The notes below the pieces were generated by a model that was not told the DNA's origin, made no database searches, and worked only from the letters and a program-made list of their open reading frames with translations. From Oscillospiraceae bacterium (GTDB lineage Bacteria > Bacillota > Clostridia > Oscillospirales > Oscillospiraceae), in NCBI GenBank assembly GCA_020860205.1, contig JAJBUU010000059.1, positions 1 through 55,557 of the forward strand: a DNA stretch of 55,557 nt. The letters are read 5' to 3'. Shown here in pieces: positions 24,801 to 39,800 of the stretch. How positions within the stretch are numbered: the stretch's first letter is position 1; each line of letters opens with the position of its first letter. The translations under genes were made by a program, and so were the position numbers.

Positions 24801-27800
24801 GAATGCACCGCCGGGCCTTTGCCCCGGTTGAGCATCCGATATTGTATCGCGGCAGCGTCCGCCGCGCGCGCCATTTCGCCGCCCAACGCGTCGATTTCCC
24901 GCACCAGATGTCCCTTCCCGGTGCCGCCGATGGCGGGATTGCAGGGCATATTGCCGGCTGCGTCCAGATTGATGGTGAATACCACCGTTTCCAGTCCAAG
25001 CCGCGCGGTGGCCAGCGCCGCCTCAATCCCCGCGTGACCCGCGCCGATGACCGCCACATCGCAGCTTCCGGCGTTGAAAACCGTGCTTTTTTTCTCGTTC
25101 ATGCCAGACGTTCAATTCCTTCTGTCCGCCGCGTTCGCGCGGCTGTCGATTCGCTTTGCCTGTGCGTTTGCATACCACGGGGAATTATAGCCGCTTGCGA
25201 ACGGAAAGTCAAGGCGACGGCGCACAATTCGCAGGGCGACAGCATTTACTTTGCTCCGCACGCTTTTGGAAATACCAGCGAATTTTTTATCCGTTCCGGC
25301 GGGTCGCAATGTGCAGAAGTGAGCAGGGTTTCGTCGCTGCGGCGACGACCTGCTTTCCTTGCGCAAGGAAAGCAAGTCGCTCCCGCAGGAGCGAAACCCG
25401 GTTCCAAGCGACGAAACCCGACCCGCCTCCGCAGGAGCGAAACCACCTGTGCCTTTATATCTGCTGCTATAAATTAAAATGTGACGAGGAATTACAATGC
25501 CCTTAGCTCACAGGCGGCGCGGGCAGCGCTTCTCCGGCTGCGCTGCACTCGATCAGCGCCTTGCAGTAATCCTCCAGTGTTTCCTGACTGGTTTCCGGCG
25601 TTTCCTCGCCCATCATGTGGTAATACACCCAACCTTTTTTATAGTCGGTTGTGAGCATGACCGAGCCGAGCGGCCAGCCGTTTTCGGAGCGGAAATCAAG
25701 CTGGTATGTCCAGCCGATTCTCCATATCAGGCTGTCGAAACGGAACCAGTTGTCGGTGAACCAGCCGGAGAGGTACTCTACCGCGGCCTCGTCTGTGATC
25801 GTGACTTCCTCCCGCCCGTCGAACAGCACCACGGAATCCACCGGTGCGACACTGGACACCAGATGGTGTGGGCAGAGGAACAGCCACAGGAAATACAGCG
25901 CCAGCAGGCCGAGGAAAATCAGCAGCTTTTTGTGCCGCAGGAGCATCGCCTTCAGCGCCGCCGGGTCTTTCCGGTTCCGCCATAGTTTGATACAGGCGGA
26001 CACGATCATACCAAGCAGAATCAACAGCAAAAATGCAACGATAATCAACATCTTTGATTCCTCCTCTCAATCAGGGGAAATGCGAACCACAGTATGCGTA
26101 TAAATGCACGCTTAATATGCCCAAACTGCACTGACGGTGAGGTCGGAGAGACCGGGGTCTGCGCCGCCGTCCACGTCAAAGCAGAGCGTGCCGGTCAGAC
26201 TGGTCGCATCTTCAGAAACCGCAAAGGCGCGGGTCAGCGTCGCGCCGGACGCAATTTTTACAGTCTGGAACGCTTCACGTTCGCCGCTGCTGACGGTGAC
26301 GCGGTGATAGACATTCATATACTGGTCTGTTTCACCGTTGTTCGTCACAGTGAGAAGCACCGTTGTTCCGGCACGGCAGTTCAGCGTTTGCGAAAGGCCG
26401 CTGTCGGACTGAATCTGCGCCTCATTCAGCCAGATGCCGACCCCGTTGGCTGTGTCCACGCTGTCCAGAGAGATCTCCGTGAACACACCGGCGGTTGCGC
26501 CCAGCGTCGGCTGCTCCGGCGCATTGACCGAAGCGGCGCCCTCAACCGCGGTCACGTCGCCGGACGCGACGGGCGCGATGTTCACCGTGTTCGTTGCGCT
26601 GTCCCATTCGATTGCCGCGTCGAACAGCTCGGATACCTGACGGATGGAGAGATAATTTGTCGTGCCGCCCGCCTCGTCCGTGTAGGTGACTACGGCGGGG
26701 ACTTCCGCCCCGTTTTGGGCTGTCACCGTTTCTCCGGCGGCCACCACATCCGACCCGAACAGGCTGATGCCGGCCAAACCGAAGGAAACCTGTCCGCCCG
26801 CCGCCAGCGCCGTGGTCACAAGGGAGCAGACGAGCGCCGTGGAGCATACGCCCGCGAAAAACGGAGCGAGCTTTTTTGACCGTTTGGAATCATTGTTCTT
26901 TTTCATGACAATATCCTTTCTTTATTATCGTTTTTTTCTGTGGAAAGCAAGCAAACCTGCCGGGGAGTGAAGCTATGATCTGATGCTCTGGTGTAGATGT
27001 GATCAGCGTAGTCTCTTGCCGCTGCCGGATCATGCAAAGAGGGTGAAACGCTGGTCGTCAAATCGGAGCGATGGAACCGGAGAATACCCGCACTCTATCA
27101 GCTCCGCTTCACTTCGTGCCTGCAATGACCTGACATAGTCATACTCACTTGCAAACACACCTGCCGCGTCTGCGCCTTCATCCGTGTTGTCCGCAAGAGC
27201 AGACACAGGATTCGTGGGGGGAAAAAGCATCGCAAATATGCAGCTTGCGTTTTTTTGTGATACACACACCCCCTGTTCCTGCAATCCATTTCATAGTCAA
27301 TCAAATTTCCAAAAATCAATTATTAAATCATTTACATCAGCCTGTTCCATTTCTTCCATTTGCATGACATCACTGGCATCCGTTGAATCAATATCAGTTC
27401 TTTCTGCATTGACTTCACCAATTTCTATTCCAACTCCAACTTCTACTGAATCAAAATCGACTTTGTTTACATTCATTTCGTGCAAGTACAAAACATTATT
27501 CTTCCCCCGCCCCGTCCATGCTCTTATCGCCAGCAGTCCTGCCGCGAGCAGCAGAAGCACGGCAAGCGCAGTTATCGTCTTTTTCCTCCGGCTCCACCTC
27601 CTCCTTTGCTTCGGCGGCGCGACCGCCGGTCCCGCGTCTGCTTCTGGTTCCGGCACTGGTGCTGAAATCTCCGGTTCCGCGTCTGCGTCCGGTCCTGTTT
27701 CCGCTTCCGGCTCCAAAAGCACCGCAGTCGTTTCCGCCTCCGGCGGCGGGGGCGGCGCGGCTGGGTCCTGCGGCTCCAACAGCGCCGTCAGCTCCCTAAT

Positions 27801-30800
27801 CGGAATATCGTAGACCTCGCTGATGCGGTATAGATTTTCCACGCTCGGCCGCGCCATGCCGCACTCCCACTTGGATACCGCCTGCCGCGTGACACCCAGC
27901 AGGAGCGCCAGCTGCTCCTGTGAGAATCCGTTTTCCCTGCGCAGCCGTGCCAGCACACGCCCGATCTCGTTTTCGGTTTCCACCTGCTCCTCCTCATTAT
28001 ACAGAAAAAGTTATCTCATGTAAAGCAACTTGCCGCAACTTTGCGCAACTTCCCGCAACCGCGCTGCAACTCCTGTGTAACTTCTTTGCGGCAAACACGC
28101 GAAAAAATTCCAAAATCAGTATAGCGCTGTTTTTTCATTTTTGCAAGGTTCATTCTCTGTATGATGTGTCGCGGGGAAAGGCAGCGGTGTCTTGAAATTT
28201 TTTCCGCTGCGCGGCGTCAGACAGACAAAATTTTCCGCATGCCTTCTGCTATGATACGGGGGCGCGGCGCGCGGAAAGGGGAGTGGATGCTGCGATGAAA
28301 CGCATGGAACATTATGCTGCACTGGCGCGGCGGCTGTGTCTGGCGCTCCGGCGGGAGCTGGCGCGGACGGGACTGCTGCCGGGGGCAGATGCGATACACT
28401 ATATCGGGGGCAGCGATACGCTGCCGCCGCCGCTGAACGCGGAGGAGGAACGGGAATCCGTTGCGGCGCTGGCCGCCGGAGACGAGACGGCGCGGGTGCG
28501 GCTGATCGAACACAATCTGCGCCTTGTGGTCTATATCGCCCGCAGATTTGAGAATACGGGCGTGGGGCTGGAGGACCTGGTGAGCATCGGCACCATCGGA
28601 CTGATCAAGGCCATCTCCACCTTCCGCCCGGATAAAAATATCAAGCTGGCGACGTATGCCTCGCGCTGCATAGAAAACGAGATTTTGATGCACCTGCGCA
28701 AGACCGGCGCGCGGCGCACAGAGGTGAGCATAGACGAGCCGCTGAATACCGACTGGGACGGGAACGAGCTGCTGCTGGGCGATGTGCTGGGGACGGACGC
28801 GGACGAGGTTTCGCGCCCGCTGGAGGACGATGTGGAGCGCCAGCTTTTGATGCAGGCAGTGAACCGTCTGGACGAGCGGGAGCGCACCATCATCACGCTC
28901 CGTTTTGGGCTGTGCGGTCATGACGAGCTGACCCAGAAGCAGGTCGCGGATCAGATGGGTATTTCCCAGAGCTATATCAGCCGTCTGGAAAAACGCATTA
29001 TCCTGCGTCTGCGCCGCGAGATGAGCCGGATGTGGTGAGCGCGGGAAAAAACAGGGGCGTCGCCGCGCCGGTGCGTCTGCGGTGACGACAAAAAACGCCC
29101 GCCGGGGAGCGAAGCTCCTCGACGGGCGCACGGCTGTATGGGAGAGCGGCGGGCGTCAGGCCGGCCGCTTTTCCTGCTTTCCGCGAACGAAAATCGCCTT
29201 GAATACCGTCCGAATCAGCGGCTGGATGAAAAATAGCTGTGTGAAGAACGCAAAGGGGAAGTTATAGCAGACCAGACGCAGCCAGTTGGCAAACAGCGTC
29301 AGGATATGGAATCCCTCATAATAAGGATAATAGAACCATGTGGCAAGAAAGCTCATGGCCGGGCACATCAGACCCACGGTCGCGCAGATGATTGCGGACT
29401 CAAACGTCACCGGATGCGTGGTCTGCGGGTCATATACCTTGCGCGCCAGACGGAACGAGCAGGGGCTGCCCATGACGCATTCCAGCCCGAATGCAAAGCA
29501 AAATTCGATCAGAACCACGGCCCAGATGGGAAGCATCCGCCCAAACATATAAACGCCGCCCTGCGCCTGAATCGCGTGCAGCACGGAGTCCGCACCGGTC
29601 GCCGCCCGCAGCGCGGCGCCGTTGACCACATACAGGCTGTAAAAGACGTAGGCGTGGACGGTGATCACCACGGTCAGGAATGCGAACACCGTCCGCTGAA
29701 ACTGGTTTTTTGGCATAAAAAAATTTCCTCCTTCTTGTGCCAACGCAAAAAAATACACAGGCCGCGCGCCTGCACTCAGCCACAAAACATCCGGGAATAT
29801 GTTCCGTGATCAGATTTACGTGCTGCGCACTACCTGTGTCATCATATTGCGTATTATGAAATTCCTTTTTATATTAACACAGCGTATCCCAAAAGTCAAA
29901 ATATTTTTCCCGACGCGGTGCAAACGGCGCGGTAGACAGGGAGATTTTTTTCAAAAAGTGTGCGGATTTCCACTTGACATAATAGCTTTCCGGTTATAGA
30001 ATATACAAGTGTCACTGTATCTCCTGCTGTGGGGAAAGCGGAGAATCTGACTCTGACACCGCACATTGCAGAAAACAGGCGGAGTTTTTTCCGCCGCGCC
30101 GCAGAACGGCAATGCGGCAGCCGTTTTTATATTTATATAAGTAAAACAATTATATAGAGTTCGGCAAACGGGAACGCGCCGCGCTCCCGGAAAAACCCAC
30201 CGCAAAATTCGGAAAGAATGGAGGTGTGTTTACTTACTATGCCAACTATGCCAGGAATGCCAGGTTTGGGATGGATCATCGGCGTCATCATCGCGCTGAT
30301 TGCGATGCTTGTCATTGGATTCCTTTTGGGCGCGCTTTATCGCAAGCGGGTCGCAGAACGGGAAATTTCCAGCGCTGAGGAGGAAGCCAAACGGATTATC
30401 AACGAATCCATAAAGAGCGCAGAGAGCAAAAAGCGCGAGGCGCTTTTGGAGGCAAAGGAAGAAATACACAAAAACCGCACAGAGTTTGAACAGGAAGAAA
30501 AGCAGCGCCGTGCGGAGCTGCAACGACAGGAGAACCGTCTGTGTCAGAAGGAAGAGACGCTGGACAAAAAAACCAATACCTTAGACAAAAAGACCGAAAC
30601 CATGAACCACCGTCTGGCAGAAGCCGAGGCTACGCAGGCGGAGGCCGCGCGAATCAAGCAGGAGCAGATGGAGATGCTGCAAAAAATCTCCGGCTACACT
30701 GTGGAGGAGGCGAAGGAATATCTCATCGCCTCTGTGGAAAAAGAGGTCACGCACGAAACTGCGGTGAAAATCCGTGAGATCGAGGCGCAGGCCAAAGAGG

Positions 30801-33800
30801 ATTCGGAGCGCACCGCGCGCGAAATCGTCGCGCTGGCCATTCAGCGCTGCGCGGTGGACCACACAAGCGAGATCACCGTTTCCGTCGTTCCACTCCCCAA
30901 CGACGAGATGAAGGGACGTATCATCGGCCGCGAAGGGCGCAACATCCGCAGCATTGAAAACCTGACCGGCTGCGACCTGATCATTGACGATACGCCGGAG
31001 ACGATCACCGTTTCCTGCTTTGACCCCGTCCGCCGCGAGGTCGCGCGGCTGGCGCTGGAGAAGCTGATTGCGGACGGCCGCATCCACCCCGCCCGCATCG
31101 AGGAAATGATCGCGAAGGCGCAGAAAGAGGTCAACGCCACCATCAAGGCCGAAGGCGAGCGCGCCGTATTTGAGACCGGCGTACAGGGTCTGCACCCGGA
31201 TTTGGTCAAGCTGCTGGGGCGGCAGAAATTCCGCACCAGCTACGGGCAGAATGTGCTGAAGCACTCCATCGAGGTTTCCCATATCGCCGGGCTGATGGCT
31301 GCGGAGCTGGGCGCGAACATTGCCGTCGCCAAGCGCGCCGGACTGCTGCACGACATTGGCAAGAGCATCGACCATGAGGTGGAGGGCAGTCATGTCACCA
31401 TCGGTGTGGACATCGCCCGCAAGTATAAGGAATCCAACGAGATCATTCACGCCATCCACGCGCACCACGGCGACGTGGAGCCAAAGACCCTCGTGGCCTG
31501 CCTGGTGCAGGCGGCGGATGCGATTTCCGCAGCGCGCCCTGGCGCCCGGCGCGAGAACATCGAAAGCTACGTCAAACGGCTGGAAAAGCTGGAGGAGGTT
31601 TCCAAGTCCTTCCCCGGAATCGAGAGCGCTTACGCCATTCAGGCGGGGCGGGAAATCCGCATCATGGTCAAGCCGGAGCAGGTCAGCGAGGATCAGATGA
31701 CCCTGCTTGCGCGCGACATCGCGAAGAAAATCGAAAGCGAGCTGACATATCCCGGTCAAATCAAGGTGCATCTTCTGCGCGAAACAAAGACCATCGAATA
31801 TGCAAAGTGATTTGCTTTTTTGCAAAGAACGAACGCCGACGGGAGATTTCCTGTCGGCGTTTTGTGCAAAAATGCGCGCGGCGCAAAAAAATTTGCGGTT
31901 TTGCACTTGATATTTGGCCGCGCATACAGTATAATACCGGAAAATGAAATGTATGGGATGATTGTTATGAGTTCTACAAAGTCTTATTTGGAAATGACAA
32001 ACGCCGAGCGCCGCGCGGAGCTGAAGGTGCAGCAGCGGCTTTATGAGGCGCAGAAGGCTGAGGGCAATAATTTGGATATGTGCCGCGGCAAGCCGGACGC
32101 GACCCAACTGAACCTGAGCATGGATATGCTCCAGCAGAATCCCTATGACCTGATTTATACCCGCAAGGGGACGGATGTGCGCAACTACGGCGAACTGGCC
32201 GGTGCGGACGAGGCGAAGGAGCTTTTTGCAGATCTGCTGGGTCTGAAAATGGAGAATATCATCATGGGCGGGCAAAGCTCGCTGGCATTGATGTATGACA
32301 TGGTCATCAAGGCCTGTGTGCTGGGCGTTTACGGTGGCAGCAAGCCGTGGCTCCAGCAGGGGACGATACACTTCCTCTGCCCCGTACCCGGCTATGACCG
32401 CCACTTCCGCATCACCGAGGAATTTGGCATTGACATGATCAACGTCCCCATGTCCCCCACCGGACCGGATATGGAGATGGTCAGGCAGTATGTGGAGAAC
32501 GACCCGTCTGTCAAGGGAATTTGGTGCGTACCGAAGTATTCCAACCCGCAGGGCTACACCTATTCCCCGGAAACGGTGGAGGCGTTCGCAGCGCTCAAGC
32601 CTGCGGCGGACGACTTCCGCATTTTCTGGGATAACGCCTACTATGTCCACGGCTTCCGGGAAACGGACGACTATCTGCTCAATATCTTTGACGCCTGCAA
32701 AAAATACGGCAGCGAGGACATGGTCTATGAGTTCATGTCCACCAGCAAGGTCACGTTTGCCGGCGCGGGCGTGGCCGTATTCGCCGCCAGCCCGCACAAT
32801 ATCCAGTTCCTGACCCAGCAGCTCAGTGTGCAGACGCTCGGTTATGACAAAATTAACCAGATGCGCCATGTGAAGTATTTCAAGAACGTGGAAGGGCTGC
32901 GCAAACATATGCGCAAGCAGGCAAATTACCTGCGTCCCAAGTTTGACTGCCTGCTGGCCGGACTGCAGAGCGGTCTGGGCACGGCAAAAATCGGAAGCTG
33001 GACAAACCCGAACGGCGGCTATTTTGTCAGCTATGACGGTCTGCCCGGCACCGCAAGGCGCTGCGTGCAGCTTTGCGCGGACGCCGGTGTGAAGATGACC
33101 TCTCCCGGTTCCTGTTTCCCCTATGGCATCGACCCGGAGGACAAGAACATCCGGCTTGCGCCCAGCTATCCCAGCACGGCGGAGCTTTACAAGAGCATGA
33201 ATATTTTCAGCACCTGCCAGAAAATCGCGGCGCTGGAGATGCTGCTGGGACAGGATAAGGCGGAATCGTAAGCACCTGTCTGTTGTTCTTCGCAGCAAAA
33301 GGCAAACCCCGGTTCCCGCCGGAAAACCAGTCAAAATCAGATCCGCCGGACTTCCTGCAAAGGGGAAGTCCGGCGGTTTTTGCATGCTCGATGAAAAGCC
33401 GTGCGGAAAATTTTTCGCTATGACTGCGCTGTGGAAACGCGGATCAGCCGTGGTCCACGCGGTACATATGCTCGATCAGGCAGAGCAGCTTGTCGCTGTA
33501 ACCATATTCGTTATCGTACCATGCGATGAGTTTGACGAAATGGTCGTTCAGCTCGATGCTGGCGGAGGCGTCAAACACGCAGGTATAGATGCTGCTGATG
33601 AAGTCGGAGGAAACAAGCGGCAGTTCCGAATAGGAGAGGATCCCCTTCATCTCGCCCTCTGCGGCGGCGCGGAGCGCGGCGCAGATGTCCGCAAACGAGG
33701 CGGCGCGCTGCAAATTGACGGTCAGATCCACCTGTGAAACGTCCAGCGCCGGGACGCGCATGGCAAGACCGGTCAGCCGTCCGTTCAGCGCGGGCAGCAC

Positions 33801-36800
33801 CTTGCCCACGGCTTTGGCCGCGCCGGTGGAGGTCGGGATGATGTTGCCGGAGGCGGCGCGCCCAATGCGCCAGTCACGCTTGGAGGTGCCGTCCACTGTG
33901 GACTGCGATCCGGTGACGGCATGAATTGTTGTCATCAGGCCGCATTCAATGCCAAAGCTGTTATGAATGACCTTTGCAAGCGACGCAAGACAGTTTGTCG
34001 TGCAGGAGGCGTTGGAAACGATGTCCATATCGCTGCGGTAAGTATCCAGGTTGACGCCGGTGACAAAGGTCGGCGTATCGTCTTTGGCCGGGGCGGAGAT
34101 GATGACCTTTTTCGCGCCGGAGGCCAGATGAGGCGCGCTTTTTTCGCGGGACAGGAATTTTCCGGTGCATTCCGCAACGTATTCCGCACCGTATTTTCCC
34201 CAGTCCAGATTGGCGGGGTTATGGTCGCTCATCACGGGGATTTTCTGTCCGTTCAGGATGATATTGTTTTCGTCAAAGCCGATTTCCGCATCGATCCTCC
34301 CATGCACCGAGTCATACGTCAACTGGTATGCCAGATATTCCGTGCCGCAGGTGGCGTTCACCGCCGCGATTTCAATATCCGGATGGTGGTGGAGCGCCGT
34401 GCGGAATACCATCCTGCCGATGCGTCCCATGCCGTTGATGCCTATTTTAATGTTTCCCATGTTCTTTGCTTCCTCCTGTTTTTTGTGTGCGCCGCCGTTT
34501 GATGATAAACGCCGTGCGCGTTGAAAGATTTATATTAAAAGGTTTCATACGTTATAAACATCTGCCCGCTCAGGGATGAGAGATACATATTCCCCATAAA
34601 CGCGCAAAAACCGCTTTTTCAGCGGTTTTTGCAAAAAGGGAGAGAAAACCTTGTTGAATTTTGTTGTCTGATTTAACTGTCCTTTGTGTCTACACTGCGG
34701 GTAAAGGATACGCCGTCCTTGTGCAGATAGATGTCCAGCTTTACGCGGTCGGCGCGCATCAGGCTCTGGGTATATTCATAGCACATTCCGTTTGCGTTAA
34801 AGGTGCGGCGCTGCACATAAAAGCCGCAGCTCCCGGATTTGCAGTTGAGCAGGGAGGCCTCTTTGGGGCTCATCACCACCGCCTCATACGAGTCCACCGC
34901 GTTGGCGGGGATGATGCCCACCTCATACAGCAGGCTGTAAAAGCTGTGGGTTTGCAGCAGCTCCCGCGTCAGGTTGGGGTAGATATACTGCGGATAAAAG
35001 CTGGTTTCCAGAATCAGAGGTTCATCGTTGACGTTGCGGATGCGGGTGAAGCGGTAAATTTTGCTCTCCGGTCCGTTCAGCTCCAGAACCTTTACGATGT
35101 CCGGCGGCGGGGATACGATGGCGAACTCGATCAGCGTGGAGGACGGGGTCAGTCCCATAGAGCTGATTTCGCTGGTGAAGGAGTAGACGTTCTCTGTCCG
35201 GCGGCGCACCTTTGGTTCTGCGACAAACGTCCCGCGTCCCTGCTTGCGCACGACAAGCCCCTCCGATTCCAGCGCGCCGATGGCCTGGCGGACGGTGGAG
35301 CGGGAGATGCCGAATGTTTTGCATAGCTCGGATTCGCTGGGCAGCAGATCGCCCGGCGAGAGCGTCCCGGCAGAGATATTGCGCTTGACAATGCTGACCA
35401 GTTGGGAATAGAGCGGGATGTCGCTGTCCATTGAGAGCGTATTCATAAGTACCGGGTTCTTTTCCATAAAGCGCCATACCTCCGGTTGTTTCCCCGCCAA
35501 AGTGGTGTGTTGCTTACTCAGTATAAATCACTTTTCTGGAAAATGCAATAAAAAATTGCAATGAAGCGTATAAAAAATTATCAAGACCCCTTCGCACACC
35601 CGTGTCCGCGCTGGAGATACAGGCTGCGGGCAGCAGTTGCTTATAAAGAACCGAGCATGACGATGGTGCGAAAGAAGTCGGAGCGATACAGCGTCGCCGC
35701 TTTCGGGCGCGAAAAAAGGTGGACATATTAAGAACTGATATGATAAAATAAAAATCCAAAGATACCGTTGTCCAAAAAGGCATGAAAATGTTTGGACAGC
35801 GCGGGATTTAAAAAATTTTTTCTTATCGAGGCACTGAATGAAAAAGAAATTTTTTGGAAAAGGCAAAACCTTCTACTCGCTGCTTGGTTTGCTTATCGTT
35901 TTCACTTATGTACCGACGCTGGCAGCACTGTTTCTGACGCAAAACGCACTGAGCGAGTCTCATGAGGCAATGAATGATATACTTGGCGCTGCACAGGAAG
36001 TGCAACTGCAGTATATTCAGCAGGTTGCATTAGGACGAAACCATTCTGAGCAGATAAGGCAACTGCGGGAGTATGGATTCTTGGAAAAATTAGGGCAAGA
36101 GGAATCCTTAAATTACGAAGAACAAATTAAGCGAGCAGAAGAGGCTTTGATGGCAATTACACCTGATTCTGATTATGGAGAAATTACTACATGTTTGTAT
36201 TTTGTAAGAAGCAATTATCTCATAGACAGCAATAATTTGGGCAAGAACGCAATTTCCAGTATTAGCTCGATAACCCTGAGCGGACTTCTGGATTTTGACA
36301 CGGAAAATACGGAAACTCCGCGTGTCTTTTTCTATCGAGATTCCCCTGAAAATGACAATGTTCACAGTATTTATACGGCCTGTGTATTTCCGGAGGTCAT
36401 TTTTATTTTTGACATTTATATGCCTGAATATATGAATACGGAACGTCCAGATGTTTCACTGATGGTCAATTTGACATCCAGCATGGAGGATGTTGAAATA
36501 TGCTATTATGACAGTTACGGCAATTATCGAAATGCACGCGGTGGGTCAACTTTGTGCAGTCAATATAATTATGAATCAATCGGCCCAGATAGCAATTATT
36601 CTTTTTCTTTCTGGTACAATGGTCATGCGTATTTCTGTTCTTACACATACAATGAGGATAATCAAAGCAAATTTGCTCTGTTCTGCCGAGATGTTATTGC
36701 TGAAATCCAACATCAAACTACTATCGTTCTGTGGATTTCCACCTGTGTTTTTCTAATCATTTTCATGCTTTTTGCTTTCTTTGCTATGAGGCACACATAC

Positions 36801-39800
36801 AAGCCTCTTGCATCTTTAATGAAACGTGTAAATTCCGGCAGTAGAAACGCAGATCCTTTCCAAGATGAATTTGCAGTATTGGGGCAAACGATTGATTCGT
36901 ATGAGACGCAGCTTGGCAAACGAGATAAGATACTTGGCAAATATTACCTTTTGCGTATTTTACGCGGTCAGCGGGTAGACGAACTGGATGCACCTTCGGA
37001 TGAATGGTTCAACGATTCTAATAAATACAATTATGCGGTAGCAGTTCTGCGTGTGGATGATTATGAAAACGACGGACTATATGACGAGGTATTTTTGGAA
37101 AATGACATTGTGTCTTTTCTTGACGAAGAGGAATGGAGCAGCCGGATAGTTTCTGACAGCGATTTTTTGTATTTAGTGTTCCGCTTTGAATCAGATGTGG
37201 ATGAGAAAAAACTGTTGAATCTTTGCCAACGTATACAGCAGAAATTTCCCCAATATTGCCTTTCAATTTTTATCAGCGATATTCATCAAAATCTCAGGGA
37301 ATTACGACGATGCTATAGTGAGGCAATGGAAATTTCTGAGTATTGGATGAAACGCGGGCAAATAAATATTGTTGCGGATAAAAGTTCAATTCCGGCTGAC
37401 CAAGAGCAAACTGCAACGGCGACCCCCAATTTCACTGCCTTGCGAAAACTGTCCGACTACATTGTTACGCTGTCCGTGGATGATGCATTATCTGCCTTTG
37501 ACATATTGACCGTCCAATTGGAACAGGCTGAACGCCAAATGCAGTATTCTGACGATACCCTGTATAATATGTTAGTGAATGTCATCGCACTTGCAGTCTA
37601 TGACATGGGTGCCGCCAACAGTATCAGCAAAGAAACACTACAACAGGAAATTGGACAAATTCGCAACGCAAAGACAGTAAAAGAACTGCGAATGTTACCT
37701 TGTAATTGCCTGCAAACGATGAACAAGCGAGTGGATGGACAGGAGTTTTACTATCAACGCTTTGAAAAAATGCGAGATTACATCTTGGAACATTATGCTG
37801 ACCCGAATCTGGATTCCGCAACTGTTGCTGGCGAGTTTCAGCTGTCCCCGCCATCAGTCACACGGCTGTTCAAAAAATACAACAACACTGGATTTTTGGA
37901 ATTTGTCCATCAGACCCGTGTAAATAAAGCGGTAGAACTCTTGCGGACTACAAATTTGCCAGTTTCCCAAATTGCCGCAATGGTTGGATATACCAATGCA
38001 GCAACTATGAACAGAGCATTTAAGGCAAACGTAGGAGCAACGCCCGGGGCAATACGAAAAATTAATTTCCAATGAAAATATAGTAAAAATGCCGGGTGAG
38101 TTTTTTTGATTCACCCGGCACTTAATTATAATGCTGATAATGCTGACTTGATTTTTTACTCGGATACGTAGCCAGTACTGGTGTCGATGATCACCGCGTG
38201 AGAAGTACTGTCCCAAGTAACGCCAAAATCAATTGCACTTCCAAGATCGCGAAGCTTGAAATAGTAGGCTCCATTGATGTTGTAAGCCGTAACAAAAGTA
38301 GAATTACCATTTACTCCAACAGAAAGTAAGGACATAGTTCCTTCAGCAGCGGTATTATGGTTACTTTGCATTTCAGTGCCATTCGCTGTGTAAGCCTCTC
38401 CACTTGTCAAGGAAACATCAGTCGAAGTGTCGTCCCAAGTAACATTAAACTGCTTGCTGGTACCATTCAAGGCATAAGCCAAATCGCGAAGCTTCAAATA
38501 GGTGTTCCCATTAATCATATAAGCATCAAAATCGACACTGTTGCCATTAACCGTAATTCCGGCAGTACTGGGTGAACAGGTTTCGCTCATATAGGTCACA
38601 TTTTCAACGACCTCTGAGCCAGACACGCTTCCGATTGCCATAATACTGCCAATGTTCAGTGTGACCTTCCCGTTTGCTGTGATGCTCTCCATAGCGCTGT
38701 TAATATTATCAGCGGTCAGATTAATGTCACCACCAGCGGACAAATTGCCAAGCACATGTTCAGGCATTTCCCCTTCAATAGAGGTATTGCCAGTAGATAC
38801 GATAACGCCAACAGAAGACTGAGACAAATTATCACGAGTATAGCCGGGATAGATGTCAGCTACAGTGATGTTGATGTCGCCAGTAGCAGTGATATCTCCG
38901 ATGGCCATAGTGATGTCAGCAATTTCTCCCCAATCGATTGGGTTGATAGTGACATTATTGCCCTGGATATCACCGATCATATCAATCAAGACAGCTTTGT
39001 TTGTATTGCCACCGATTTCTACATCGCCCAAGCCGGCAATGATACTTCCACTGGTAGCAATTGCCAAACTGTCAGTGGATGTATCAGCATTAGGAAGCAG
39101 ACCTCCGCGCGTTGCATCGCAGGAGACATAGTAGCCCAATTTGATATCGCCACCCTTGTCAATGCCGGTGGAAAGAGTCAACGCACGACCTACACGGCCA
39201 ATGTTGGAACCGCCGGTCATATTGATATCCTTGCCAGTAGTTTCCAAAATGCCCTCCTGACCGCCCATAGACGTAATGACGCCTTTCAATCCGTGCCACT
39301 CCACAGTTCCGTCCACCAAAACCGTGTCCACTATAAAGGTATCACCTCCGATTTTGTCACCCTGCAGTCCAACGCCATCATCGTTATGCCCAATCGTAAT
39401 GCCATCCAAGATAACATCTCCCTGCGTTGAGAGATACAGTCCGTTTACGCTTCCAACTACGGTAATGCAGGACTGCAGCAGGTTCGGTTGACCGCGAGTA
39501 ATGCCTTTGATCGTCAGTAGACTGTCAGTGATGTCCTGAGAAAGAATAGCAATGGTTCGCGTAGCAGGATTGATCACATCAATGCAGGAAATCTTGCCTT
39601 CATCCGTCAATGTGATTTCAACACCACCTGCGACATTGCCAGCATATCCCTCGGTGTCTTTTGGGTTACCACCCAGCCAGTCTGTCACAGGCAGATCAGC
39701 AAGATACATTCCCTCAAAGAATTGACGATAATCGCCTGTCAATGTTATTTTACCGGTTTCAACTCCGCTTTCCGCACCGAAGGCCCAAGACAAAGTACAA